Source: Brevibacillus ruminantium
Lineage (GTDB): Bacteria; Bacillota; Bacilli; Brevibacillales; Brevibacillaceae
Direction: 5' to 3'
NCBI RefSeq assembly: GCF_023746555.1
Contig: NZ_CP098755.1
Span: 3,297,001-3,361,000, forward strand
DNA: 64,000 bases
The notes beneath the pieces were generated by a model. It did no database searches. It was not told the origin of the DNA and saw only the letters and a program-made list of their open reading frames with translations. Positions 23,624 to 32,001 of the stretch are shown here, in pieces (the stretch's first letter is position 1; each line of letters begins with the position of its first letter). The position numbers and the translations under genes were made by a program.

Positions 23624-24106
23624 TTGGATCATTCTTTACATCCTCTGGACAAGCGTCAATTCCTCTCCGATTTGGAGACGGTAAAAGAATTGGAACAAAC
23701 CGATTTCGAGACGTATTCAATCGTCAAGAATCGTGAAACGGGGCAGCATTATCTACGGTATTCCTTTTCCCATATCAATCTATCCGAGGGCGGCAGACGC
23801 GACGATTTTGACCACTTCCTTCCGCTTGAATCCGATGACGTGCTTGCCTTCATGTTCGGCGAGCAGCCCTACCATTTCCCGGAGCATTGGCACTCTGCGT
23901 ATCTGCGCACGGGGACAGATGAGCGGCTGATGCCCTTTGATCCCAGTGAGAATCATCATCTGGAAAAGGACGCCGAAGCGGAGCTGGCGCTCTTTGCCAA
24001 GCTGCAGCAGTTCAAACAGCAATGGGATCACGCGAAGGATAAAGAATCTTTGACGCGGGACTTGTTTCGCGAGCTGGATCAGATTATTAAAAAAGCAGAT
24101 GACTAG
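23624..24106 (+). CDS. Conserved-looking hypothetical protein, 160 residues
   Basis: Starts at TTG 23624 after AAAGGAG. The product is soluble, acidic and rich in aromatic and His residues (HYLRYSFSHINLSEGG, EHWHSAYLRTG), with a charged helical C terminus (about 115-160). No signal peptide or membrane helix. I do not recognise the family. It is divergent from the RRNPP receptor and shares its -35 region, so its expression may be anti-correlated with the receptor. Confidence 0.6.
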   Translation: MDHSLHPLDKRQFLSDLETVKELEQTDFETYSIVKNRETGQHYLRYSFSHINLSEGGRRDDFDHFLPLESDDVLAFMFGEQPYHFPEHWHSAYLRTGTDERLMPFDPSENHHLEKDAEAELALFAKLQQFKQQWDHAKDKESLTRDLFRELDQIIKKADD

Positions 24107-24136
24107 TTGCACAGACTGTGTTTGATTCGCTATACT
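24107..24136 (+). promoter_or_regulatory. Promoter of the argS T-box transcript
   Basis: TTGCAC (24107-24112), 18 bases, TATACT (24131-24136), shortly before the T-box leader. Confidence 0.6.
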
Positions 24137-24149
24137 AAGGGAATCATAA

Positions 24150-24418
24150 AGAATCGATGATGAGGAAAGTACTCCGCTGAAGTGCCATAGCGAGCCGGGG
24201 ATGGTGAGAGCCCGGTGCAGGACGGCGGCAGGAATCGCACCTCTGAGATGCAGCCTGATTGTCCGGTTTTCCGGATGAGTAAGGCAAGCCGGGCCTGCCC
24301 GTTATCGCAGAAGAAAGCGGCTGTTCTCCCGAGGCTTTGGGAGCGCGGCAAAAAGAGTGGCACCGCGGGAGCAATCCTCTCGTCTCTTCGATTTAGAGAC
24401 GAGGGGTTTTTTTATTTT
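24150..24418 (+). ncRNA. T-box leader, arginine-specific
   Basis: A leader of about 270 bases upstream of argS. The T-box sequence AGTGGCACCGCGGGA (24356-24370) is followed by a 12-base terminator stem CCTCTCGTCTCT/AGAGACGAGGGG (24376-24406) and a T run. In the stem I region the bases GGAATCGCAC (24231-24240) place CGC (24236-24238), an arginine codon, at the specifier position. The variable base C in TGGC implies a tRNA discriminator G. Uncharged tRNA-Arg would stabilise the antiterminator and turn argS on. Confidence 0.9.
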
Positions 24419-24445
24419 TTATCTTGAAAGGAGTTCATGTACTTT

Positions 24446-26161
24446 ATGAGTTACAAGCAGCAAGTAGCCGAGATGATTTCGGCAGCCCTTACCCAGATGG
24501 GCGTAGACACCCTGAACCAAGAGCAAGTTCTTCACATGCTGGAAACTCCGCCAAATCCGGCTATGGGCGATATCGCCTTCCCTTGTTTCCAACTGGCCAA
24601 AGCACTGCGCAAGGCTCCGCCAATGATCGCCAGCGAGCTGGCTGCCCAGATCACCGGTACTCCAGTACGCGAGGTGCAAGCAGCGGGACCGTACGTCAAT
24701 ATTTTTCTCGATCAGCAAAGTGTCGCCGGGCAAGTCATCGGCACCATCCTGTCCCAAGGCGGAACGTACGGCAGTCGTGAACGCGGGCAAGGACGCCATG
24801 TTCCGATCGACCTTTCTTCTCCTAACATCGCCAAGCCCTTTTCCATGGGACATCTGCGTTCCACAGTAATCGGCAATGCCATTGCCAACATCATGGAAAA
24901 GCACGGATACCGTCCAGTCCGCATCAACCACCTGGGCGACTGGGGAACGCAATTCGGCAAGCTGATCGTCGCCTACCGTATGTGGGGAGACGAAGCAAAG
25001 GTAAAAGCCGAGCCGATCAAGGAACTGCTCAGCCTCTACGTCCGCTTCCACGAAGAAGCCGAAAACAACCCGTCGCTCGAAGATCAGGGACGTGAATGGT
25101 TTAAAAAGCTGGAGGATGGAGACGCCGAAGCGCTTCATCTGTGGCAATGGTTCCGCGATGAATCGATGAAGGAATTCATGAAAATCTACGAGCTGATGAA
25201 CGTCACCTTTGACTCCACGCATGGCGAAGCTTTTTATAACGACAAGATGGAGCGAGTAGTTACGCTTCTGGAAGAAAAAGGGCTGCTGACAGAATCAGAC
25301 GGCGCTTTGGTGGTCACTTTGGATGAGTACGACATGCCGCCTTGCCTGATTAAAAAATCGGACGGCGCTACCCTCTATGCGACACGGGATCTGGCTGCCG
25401 CACTCTATCGCCACGACAGCTACGATTTTGCCAAGGCTCTTTACGTAGTGGGCAACGAACAGCGCCTCCATTTCCAACAGCTTTACAAGGTGCTCGAAAA
25501 AATGGGCTATGAGTGGGCGAAGGAAATGTACCACGTTCCCTTCGGCATGATGCTCAAGGACGGCAAGAAAATGTCCACGCGTAAAGGAAAGGTCGTCCTC
25601 CTGGAGGAAGTGCTGAACCAAGCGATCGAGGATGTCAAAAAAGTCATCGAAGAAAAGAATCCTTCGCTCGCAAACAAAGAAGCGGTTGCTCGTCAGGTGG
25701 GTGTAGGGGCTGTGATCTTCCACGACCTGAAGAACTTCCGTCTGAACGACATCAATTTCTCCTGGGAAGAGATGCTCACCTTTGAAGGAGAGACCGGTCC
25801 TTATGTCCAATACACCCATGCCCGGGCATGCTCTCTTCTGAGAAAGGGCGGCTATGAAGCGACAGCGGAAGTAGCCCTGACCCAGGACGCCTTGGACAGC
25901 AAGGAAGCGTGGGCGGTTATCACTCTGCTGAATGCCTTCCCGGAAGTAATCGACCGTGCTGCGCACAACTTTGACCCGTCGCAAATTGGAAAATACGTGA
26001 TCGACCTGGCGCAGGCTTTCAACAAATTCTACGCCAATGTGCGTATCCTGGCGGAAGAACAAGACGTGAAAAAAGCACGCTTGCAGTTAGTGGCAGCGGT
26101 TGTCGTGGTCCTGAAAGAAGGACTTCGCATCCTTGGACTGTCCGCACCGGAAGAGATGTAA
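24446..26161 (+). CDS. argS: Arginyl-tRNA synthetase
   Basis: A class I synthetase of about 571 residues. The N-terminal ArgRS-specific Add-1 domain (about 1-100) is followed by the HIGH-type motif SPNIAKPFSMGHLRST (about 115-130). KMSTRKGKVV (about 377) is the KMSKS equivalent, and the C-terminal anticodon-binding DALR domain starts near 455 (GPYVQYTHARA). ATG 24446 is chosen because the AAAGGAG at 24427-24433 is too close to the alternative ATG at 24437. The T-box leader controls it, and a terminator follows at 26181. Confidence 0.95.
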   Translation: MSYKQQVAEMISAALTQMGVDTLNQEQVLHMLETPPNPAMGDIAFPCFQLAKALRKAPPMIASELAAQITGTPVREVQAAGPYVNIFLDQQSVAGQVIGTILSQGGTYGSRERGQGRHVPIDLSSPNIAKPFSMGHLRSTVIGNAIANIMEKHGYRPVRINHLGDWGTQFGKLIVAYRMWGDEAKVKAEPIKELLSLYVRFHEEAENNPSLEDQGREWFKKLEDGDAEALHLWQWFRDESMKEFMKIYELMNVTFDSTHGEAFYNDKMERVVTLLEEKGLLTESDGALVVTLDEYDMPPCLIKKSDGATLYATRDLAAALYRHDSYDFAKALYVVGNEQRLHFQQLYKVLEKMGYEWAKEMYHVPFGMMLKDGKKMSTRKGKVVLLEEVLNQAIEDVKKVIEEKNPSLANKEAVARQVGVGAVIFHDLKNFRLNDINFSWEEMLTFEGETGPYVQYTHARACSLLRKGGYEATAEVALTQDALDSKEAWAVITLLNAFPEVIDRAAHNFDPSQIGKYVIDLAQAFNKFYANVRILAEEQDVKKARLQLVAAVVVVLKEGLRILGLSAPEEM

Positions 26162-26180
26162 GCGAGCCTCACACAAATAG

Positions 26181-26223
26181 AAAAACCGTCGAAGCTCTCT
26201 GATTCACGCTTCGGCGGTTTTTG
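26181..26223 (+). terminator. argS terminator
   Basis: AAAACCGTCGAAGC pairs with GCTTCGGCGGTTTTT. The remaining bases to 26308 hold nothing recognisable. Confidence 0.8.
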
Positions 26224-26308
26224 GTTTATTGTCGCATGTCATTCGCATGCCTTTTGTACGGCTTTCCATCGTTTTTTCCCAGGTACCCGATTGGGGAGAA
26301 TGGGAAGG

Positions 26309-26704
26309 TTACTCCGTTTTTTTCGCCTGTTTGGAAAACCATACTTTGCCCAAAAGCTCGACCACTTGCTTCGGCAGGGACAGCTCTTTTTGCACCTGAC
26401 CGGACGCATCCACCAGGCGATACAACATGGCTTTGTCGTCTGCCGGATCTGACTTGGTCTCTACCTGGTACTCTCCGTACGCTCCGGCAGAGGCCCACTC
26501 TTCGATCATGACCTGGTATTCGCTAGGAGCAAGCTCGATATAATCCTCCTCTGTGACATCAATGATGGCATACCTATCATGCTCAATTTCTGCATCGTAT
26601 GTACGGCCGTTCGCTTCCTGATAAAGCGCAAGCTCTGCGGGATCATTCAGATTCTCTTGCAAAAGAGCAAAATCTTCGATGGTTACTTTGACACGTCGCT
26701 TCAC
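26309..26704 (-). CDS. Hypothetical protein, 131 residues
   Basis: A soluble, acidic protein beginning MKRRVKVTIEDFALLQENL, with a central YIELAPSEYQVMIEEW and a basic end (SKQAKKTE). The start has a GGAGGAAC-type site. I do not recognise the family. It sits alone between convergent argS and the endonuclease IV gene. No membrane segment, signal or metal motif is visible. Confidence 0.6.
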   Translation of the reverse strand: MKRRVKVTIEDFALLQENLNDPAELALYQEANGRTYDAEIEHDRYAIIDVTEEDYIELAPSEYQVMIEEWASAGAYGEYQVETKSDPADDKAMLYRLVDASGQVQKELSLPKQVVELLGKVWFSKQAKKTE

Positions 26705-26770
26705 GTTCGGTTCCTCCTCGGTTCAACACGAAAAAACAATACTCAAACCCCACTCTACCATATCTGTGAA

Positions 26771-27628
26771 TCATTTTTCTACACCCATGACAGCCGTCTC
26801 CTTCTCGGCTAACTGACGGATCAGCGCGATTTCCTGCCGATGGCCGCCATCAGCAGGGGCCGGTGTTTCCAAAATAATCGGAAGTTCAGACAGCTCCGGT
26901 GTCTGAAGAAGCTGACGAATGGGCTCCAGACCGATTTCCCCCCTCCCGATCGATGCATGGCGATCCCGAAAGGAGCAACAGGGATAGACCGAATCATTGA
27001 GGTGGACAGCGGCGAGCGCTGAAAAAAATCCACCAGTTCTCATTTTGTCTGCAACCTCTTCCCAATCGCCTCCCCGCCACAGCCCGCTGGCAAAGGCATG
27101 GCAGGTATCCAGGCAAAATCCGACACGCTCAGGGGACGTCAAAAGCGAACGTACCTGGATCAACTCTTCGATCGTGGTACCCATCCGATTGCCCTGTCCC
27201 GCATTATTTTCGATCAGGATCTTGGCCTCGCCCTGCCATTCTGAAAGCAGCTCATTCAACAGAAAGATCATACGCTTATAGCCTTCCAAGGGGTCCCCTC
27301 CCTTACTCTGTCCAAAATGGACAACAACCCCTCGCGATCCGCATGCCTCCGCGATCTCCAGGTCATTGCGCAAATGATCGAGCGTCAGCAGGTACATACT
27401 TTCCTCGACAGCCAGATTGATGGGATACGCTGTATGTGCGATCGAGATCAGCTCGTGCTCCCGAGAAAATTGACGGCATGCGGCCGCATCCTTCTTGTCA
27501 AAATCTTTGACGCCCATGCTTCGCGGATTTTTGGGAAAGTACTGGAAAGCATTCGCACCAATCATTACTGCCGTCTTTGCCGCTCCCAAATACCCGTGCT
27601 TGATGCTCACATGACAGCCCATATACAC
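26771..27628 (-). CDS. nfo: Endonuclease IV family AP endonuclease
   Basis: About 285 residues, a TIM-barrel AP endonuclease that cuts 5' of abasic sites using three zinc ions. The order of motifs is that of Nfo: GCHVSIKHGYLGAA, VVVHFGQ (His), ILIENNAGQG (Glu), GFCLDTCHAFASG (Asp, His), VHLNDS, DRHASIGRGEIG and ILETPAP (Glu). GTG 27628 lies eight bases after GGGGG and fits better than the upstream frame start; ATG 27622 is also possible. Together with exoA, mug and uvsE it forms a repair-rich window. Confidence 0.9.
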   Translation of the reverse strand: MYMGCHVSIKHGYLGAAKTAVMIGANAFQYFPKNPRSMGVKDFDKKDAAACRQFSREHELISIAHTAYPINLAVEESMYLLTLDHLRNDLEIAEACGSRGVVVHFGQSKGGDPLEGYKRMIFLLNELLSEWQGEAKILIENNAGQGNRMGTTIEELIQVRSLLTSPERVGFCLDTCHAFASGLWRGGDWEEVADKMRTGGFFSALAAVHLNDSVYPCCSFRDRHASIGRGEIGLEPIRQLLQTPELSELPIILETPAPADGGHRQEIALIRQLAEKETAVMGVEK

Positions 27629-27739
27629 GTTTATGTCCCCCTGAAGCATTCATTACACCCAGTCTCCCCCTTCTCTTTTGTTTTCACTCCGGAAAGTTGC
27701 CCTTGCATTTCCTGCAGATTTGTCATACCTTATTAGTAA

Positions 27740-27753
27740 ACCGAACGTTCAGT
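27740..27753. promoter_or_regulatory. TetR operator site 1
   Basis: ACCGAACGTTCAGT, a near-perfect 14-base palindrome 22 bases before the TetR gene. A related palindrome lies before the MFS gene (28396-28409). Confidence 0.6.
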
Positions 27754-27774
27754 CTAGAAAGGATCGATAACCCG

Positions 27775-28368
27775 ATGACACGCCGCCGCCTTGAAGGCGA
27801 AAAGACGAAGCAGCATATCGCGGAAAAGGCAACCGAGCTCTTTGCCCTGAAAGGGTATGCGGCCACCTCGATCGAGGATATCTGCAAAGCAGCTGATGCA
27901 AGCAAAGGTAGCCTCTATTATCACTTTACCAATAAAGAACAACTGTTTCTTTACCTGCTGGAGAAAAACCATCAGGATTGGATAGAAAAGTGGGAACGGT
28001 ATTCCGCTCCTCATCCTACAGCCGTAGAGAAGCTGTACGCCTTGGCCGATTTCTTCGTGGATGACTTTTTAAGCCATCCCCTGAAAAAAGCGGTGGAGGA
28101 ATTTAGCGGCAGCAAGCTGGCTGATCCGGAAATCTTGCAGCAGGTGATCACACTCGCGCAGGACTTTCACCGGGTATACATCCCGATTTTTGAGCTGGGG
28201 ATACGCAACGGCGAACTGGAAGCCGATGATCCGGACGTATTGTCCTATCTTTTGGAAGGCTTTCTCAGCGGGGTTTGCAGCACTGCTTACTACGATAAAC
28301 CAGATCAGTTGCACAGCGTCATGCGCAAGTCCGTCGATGTATTTATCAAAGGGATAGGGAAAAAATGA
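27775..28368 (+). CDS. TetR/AcrR family regulator
   Basis: About 197 residues. The HTH is ATSIEDICKAADASKGSLYYHFTNKEQLF (about 28-56), preceded by KTKQHIAEKATELFALKGY. The C-terminal helical domain would bind a ligand. ATG 27775 follows GAAAGGA; the frame from 27697 lacks a site and crosses the operator. It is followed in the same direction by an MFS transporter. The ACCGAxCGTxCxGT palindromes before both genes suggest that it represses itself and the exporter (inference). Confidence 0.9.
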   Translation: MTRRRLEGEKTKQHIAEKATELFALKGYAATSIEDICKAADASKGSLYYHFTNKEQLFLYLLEKNHQDWIEKWERYSAPHPTAVEKLYALADFFVDDFLSHPLKKAVEEFSGSKLADPEILQQVITLAQDFHRVYIPIFELGIRNGELEADDPDVLSYLLEGFLSGVCSTAYYDKPDQLHSVMRKSVDVFIKGIGKK

Positions 28369-28382
28369 CCCTATCTTTTTTT
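28353..28382 (+). terminator. Terminator overlapping the TetR stop codon
   Basis: GATAGGG and CCCTATC stem with a TTTTTTT tail; the stop codon lies in the loop. Confidence 0.65.
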
Positions 28383-28395
28383 CGGGCATTACTAG

Positions 28396-28409
28396 ACCGA
28401 CCGTCCGGT
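28396..28409. promoter_or_regulatory. TetR operator site 2
   Basis: ACCGACCGTCCGGT, 35 bases before the MFS start; it matches site 1 (27740-27753) at 11 of 14 positions. Confidence 0.6.
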
Positions 28410-28443
28410 TTAAAAAGTGAAGTAATTTTGAGGAGGAATCCTA

Positions 28444-29688
28444 GTGAAGGAGCTTTGGCGTAATCGCGTGTTTTTGATTGTATTTTCTTCTGATGTCCTT
28501 GAGAATATCGGAATCTGGATACGGAACATGGCCCTGCTCTTTTTTGTCATGGAGGTAAGTGGAAACAACCCTATCGCTGTTTCCTTGCTGACCGCCATCG
28601 AGCTTGTCCCGATTCTCTTTTTTTCCATCATCGGCGGTGCTCTGGCTGACCGCTGGAATCCCAAGCGGACAATGATATCGGCAAACCTGCTGAGCGCCGT
28701 TTCGGTTATTGTCATCGCCACCATTATATGGGGCGGCAGCTGGAAGGCTGTGTTTTTTGCCACCTTCATATCTGCAATTGTCTCGCAGTTTTCCCAGCCT
28801 GCTTCTGCGAAGATGTTCAAACAGCACGTCCCGCCGGATCAGGTAGGAGCTGCCATCTCTCTTTCGCAAAGCGTCAATTCACTCTTTATCCTCTTTGGTC
28901 CCATCGTCGGAACCGTTTTCTATCAGTCCTTTGGCGTGTATCTCTCCTTATTTGCTATGGCTGCTCTCTTTCTGATCTCAGCACTGATGCTGCTGGGTCT
29001 GCCTTCCCGCCAGATCGCGGAAGCCCTCACACAAGCGCGCGGCACCCTCATGGCACAGATCAAGGACGGTTTTTCCTATATCCGAAAATACGACCATCTC
29101 CGTGGCATTTTATGGATGTTCGTCATGCTCGGTTTGGGCTCCGGACTGATCAATCCGCTGGAGGTGTTTATCGTTACGGATCGTCTCCAGTTGTCAAAGG
29201 AAGCCATCCAGTGGTTTACTGCACTGGAGGGTGTAGGCATGTTACTGGGTGGAATTTTGGCCTCAGCCTTGCACGGTCAGCTCAACGGAAAGCGTGTCAT
29301 CCATAGCGCCTTCTTCTTTTTTGCAGCCTCTGTCGTCATCGAAGCCCTCTCGACGTCTGTCCTGCTGACTGCGGCTATGCGCCTATTCACTGGGGTCGGG
29401 CTGGCTTTTCTGGAAATTCTGCTGGGGATGAAAATGATTAACCTGGTCACAGAAGAGTACATCGGACGTGTGAATGGTACCATCGCCCCGTTTTTTGTAG
29501 GAACGATGATGATCAGTTCCTTCGCAGCCGGTCCGCTGATGCAGGCCACGTCACTGATTGCTGTCTTCTCCGTGGCGGGACTTCTGATCTTACTCGGCAG
29601 TCTTTGGGTGGGGTCGATCATGGATGCCGTGACAGTCCCCTCTACCAAAGAAGCAGAACGAGAGGAGAACCTGCTGGCAAAACAATGA
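28444..29688 (+). CDS. MFS transporter (MFS_3/macrolide-efflux-like)
   Basis: A 414-residue transporter with about 12 helices. The motif A equivalent is GALADRWNPKRTM (about 66-78). An amphipathic loop in the middle (AEALTQARGTLMAQIKDGFSYI) resembles the enterobactin exporter and macrolide efflux MFS_3 proteins. GTG 28444 follows GAGGAGG. It is downstream of a TetR regulator and has its own operator-like palindrome, as for an inducible efflux pump. Substrate unknown. Confidence 0.85.
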   Translation: MKELWRNRVFLIVFSSDVLENIGIWIRNMALLFFVMEVSGNNPIAVSLLTAIELVPILFFSIIGGALADRWNPKRTMISANLLSAVSVIVIATIIWGGSWKAVFFATFISAIVSQFSQPASAKMFKQHVPPDQVGAAISLSQSVNSLFILFGPIVGTVFYQSFGVYLSLFAMAALFLISALMLLGLPSRQIAEALTQARGTLMAQIKDGFSYIRKYDHLRGILWMFVMLGLGSGLINPLEVFIVTDRLQLSKEAIQWFTALEGVGMLLGGILASALHGQLNGKRVIHSAFFFFAASVVIEALSTSVLLTAAMRLFTGVGLAFLEILLGMKMINLVTEEYIGRVNGTIAPFFVGTMMISSFAAGPLMQATSLIAVFSVAGLLILLGSLWVGSIMDAVTVPSTKEAEREENLLAKQ

Positions 29689-29757
29689 AACGAATATGAA
29701 ACCCATAAACAACGAAGCTGTCCGCGGTCAGCGAACAGCCTGATAAATTGTACGAGC

Positions 29758-30615
29758 CTATTTTACGATCAAGAGCGGCGTTTTCGTGCGGTGAATCACC
29801 TTGAACGTGACACTTCCCATCAGGGTGCCGGCGATACCGCCCAAGCCATGATGACCAAGTACGATCAGGTCTGCCTCATTTTCCTGCGCGACATCCTTGA
29901 TCAGGGTTGCGGGGTCGCCAATCAGGATCTTGCTTTCAAATGGCACCTCCGCAGCCTCCAGGATCTCCTGGTAAGGGCGTATCGTCTGTTCCCCCCAGGA
30001 CTCCAACGTAGCCGCATCCTCCCAGCCTATGCCATACATGCCGGCATAGTTGACAGGAGGAATCACGGCGGTCAGCAGGATGAACCGAGCCCCCTCGTCT
30101 TTCCCCATCTGTATTGCTTGCTCCGCAGCCAGTTTGGCATGTTCAGAGCCATCCACTGCAATCAATACGGTTTTCCACTTGTTCTCGATCTTGGCTTCTT
30201 CAGGTACGAGAAACACGGGAATTTGCACATCATGTATCGTCGGGTAGCTGACGCTTTGCATCAGAAAACCGGTCATCCGGCCATATCCATGCGTCCCCAT
30301 GACGACAGCGGCATACCCATTTTTTGCAAGATTGGCAATAACCTCTTGCGGCTCCCCAAAACGAATATCCAATTCATAGGAAACCTCCGCCTCTTGCAGC
30401 AGCTCCTCAAGCGGCTTCAAGTCCTCCCTGGCCTCTTCCCGTTGAAACTCTTCGACGGTTTGATCGCCCAACTGATGGACGACAAAACGGGCTGAAAACG
30501 GTTGGATCACATGCAGCAACGTGAGCGAATGCTTCCCTTGTGCAAAGGCGATGGCGAATTTGACTGCTTGTATAGAGTGAGGTGATTTATCTACCGGTAC
30601 CAAAATGCTAGACAT
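29758..30615 (-). CDS. Tandem universal stress protein
   Basis: A 285-residue protein with two Usp domains (about 1-140 and 146-285). The first has ILVPVDKSPHS and VMGTHGYGRM. The second has VLIAVDGSEHAK and the ATP-binding signature VLGHHGLGGIAGTLMGSV followed by TPLLIVK. UspA-type proteins bind ATP and are induced by growth arrest and envelope or oxidative stress. It is monocistronic. The first domain's ATP motif is less well conserved (GYGRMTGFLMQSVSY). Confidence 0.9.
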   Translation of the reverse strand: MSSILVPVDKSPHSIQAVKFAIAFAQGKHSLTLLHVIQPFSARFVVHQLGDQTVEEFQREEAREDLKPLEELLQEAEVSYELDIRFGEPQEVIANLAKNGYAAVVMGTHGYGRMTGFLMQSVSYPTIHDVQIPVFLVPEEAKIENKWKTVLIAVDGSEHAKLAAEQAIQMGKDEGARFILLTAVIPPVNYAGMYGIGWEDAATLESWGEQTIRPYQEILEAAEVPFESKILIGDPATLIKDVAQENEADLIVLGHHGLGGIAGTLMGSVTFKVIHRTKTPLLIVK

Positions 30616-30751
30616 CGGGCATCATCCTTTTTTCGTAATGGGGTCAGCGGCTGACTGCCCCCTGATATCTTCATTGTAGGTGATGCACCCGATGATGTAA
30701 GTAGGGAAACTCCCTGATATCGAGCTGCCAATTCCCTGATTTGTATCCGGT

Positions 30752-31816
30752 TTATTCCAACATTCCGCTAATGAAGATCGTGGCTTCCTCTCCCAAATCG
30801 ATGTCCCGAATGTCGTGATCCTCACTCGTCACTTGTCCCCCCGCTCTGTCTCTGCGGATAATCCGTACGACCGGACGGGAAGGGAGTCCCCTGTTTTGAT
30901 CGATCACGATCCCCACTTCACCTGTGCTGAGCTTCAACGATGTTCCCGTAGGATACATAGCAATCGTCCGCAAAAAATGGACGACCATGGCATGGTCAAA
31001 GCGCTTCTCAGCCAGACCCATGATTCGCTCACAGGCCTCAAATGGCTGCAGTGTCTCTTCCTCTTCGGAAAACGGAGAAATCAGGTTGTCATAAGCATTG
31101 CAAATGGCCACGATTTTGCCAAAATCATGAATTTCTCCCCCGGATAATCCGCGGGGAACCCCTGTTCCATCCACCCACTCATGGTGCTGCAAGGCGATAT
31201 GGGCGGATACGATGCTCATCTCATGCTTTTTTCGGAGCAGATTAAAGCCTGTCCATGTATGGTGATTCTCCAGACTATTCTGTTTGTAAACGGAGATTTC
31301 GCCCTCTTCTGTCGCCACTTTTCCAATATCGTGAAGCAATGCGCCGATCGCCAGTTCCTTTAATTGGTTTTGGGAATACCCGAGTCCCACACCCATGACC
31401 GTCGCCATCATGCACACATTTAGAGAGTGAATGTAGAGGGCGTTGTCATTCGTCCGAATTTCCCCGAGATTTAAAAGCACACGGCGATTTCGCAGTGTTT
31501 CATCGACAATAGTATTCACGGACTTTTGCAGTCCCCGGACATCCATTTCTTTCCCGGTCTGGGCACACTGGATGGCAGCGGATAAATTGCGGATGGCATC
31601 CTTTCTCGTCGTTTCCGTCAATACATCTTCCGTTTTTACATCCTGCAAATTCGGGTCCTTGATGCTAACCATGGTCACGCCAAACCGGCGCAATTTATTA
31701 ATCATTCCGACGGTGAGCTGGACATCTGTCTGCAACAGCGTAAGTCCATCACTGGTATAAATGCTGCGGCCCAGGATATCACCCGGCTCAACCTGTTCCA
31801 AGCTGACATATTTCAT
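30752..31816 (-). CDS. HD-GYP domain protein, probable cyclic-di-GMP phosphodiesterase
   Basis: A 354-residue protein. The N-terminal part (about 1-110) is not a recognised sensor. The HD-GYP domain (about 120-300) has LLHDIGK (HD), ENHHTWTG and ALQHHEWVDGTGVPRGL. The usual GYP triplet is therefore GVP, although the HHExxDGxG ligand set is intact. The C-terminal 50 residues form a PilZ-adjacent-like beta tail (LSTGEVGIVIDQN). It would degrade c-di-GMP. Two GGDEF proteins occur at 47.3 and 49.9 kb. It is divergent from the asparagine synthase gene. Confidence 0.85.
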   Translation of the reverse strand: MKYVSLEQVEPGDILGRSIYTSDGLTLLQTDVQLTVGMINKLRRFGVTMVSIKDPNLQDVKTEDVLTETTRKDAIRNLSAAIQCAQTGKEMDVRGLQKSVNTIVDETLRNRRVLLNLGEIRTNDNALYIHSLNVCMMATVMGVGLGYSQNQLKELAIGALLHDIGKVATEEGEISVYKQNSLENHHTWTGFNLLRKKHEMSIVSAHIALQHHEWVDGTGVPRGLSGGEIHDFGKIVAICNAYDNLISPFSEEEETLQPFEACERIMGLAEKRFDHAMVVHFLRTIAMYPTGTSLKLSTGEVGIVIDQNRGLPSRPVVRIIRRDRAGGQVTSEDHDIRDIDLGEEATIFISGMLE

Positions 31817-32001
31817 GGGGTCTTCCTCCTGAATTCTACTCCCCTGTTGTACTTTCCCCTATCTTACCATGAAAAACCAAAAACAATAGAATGAAAAACG
31901 GGACTGTCCCCATCGTTTTTTCGACCGGACAAACAAATAGTCTGGGCGCTTTGCATATGATAGCTTTTGCAAAAATTGTATGCAGTGAAAGGGTGAGGGC
32001 C

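Noticed and set aside
24130..24374. Minus-strand frames of about 76 codons antisense to the argS leader
   Set aside because: They are shadows of the structured T-box RNA, without ribosome sites or protein-like sequence.
29717..29739. GCTGTCCGC...GCGAACAGC hairpin between the MFS and universal stress genes as a terminator
   Set aside because: The stem is interrupted and has no T-run on either strand; left out of the annotation.
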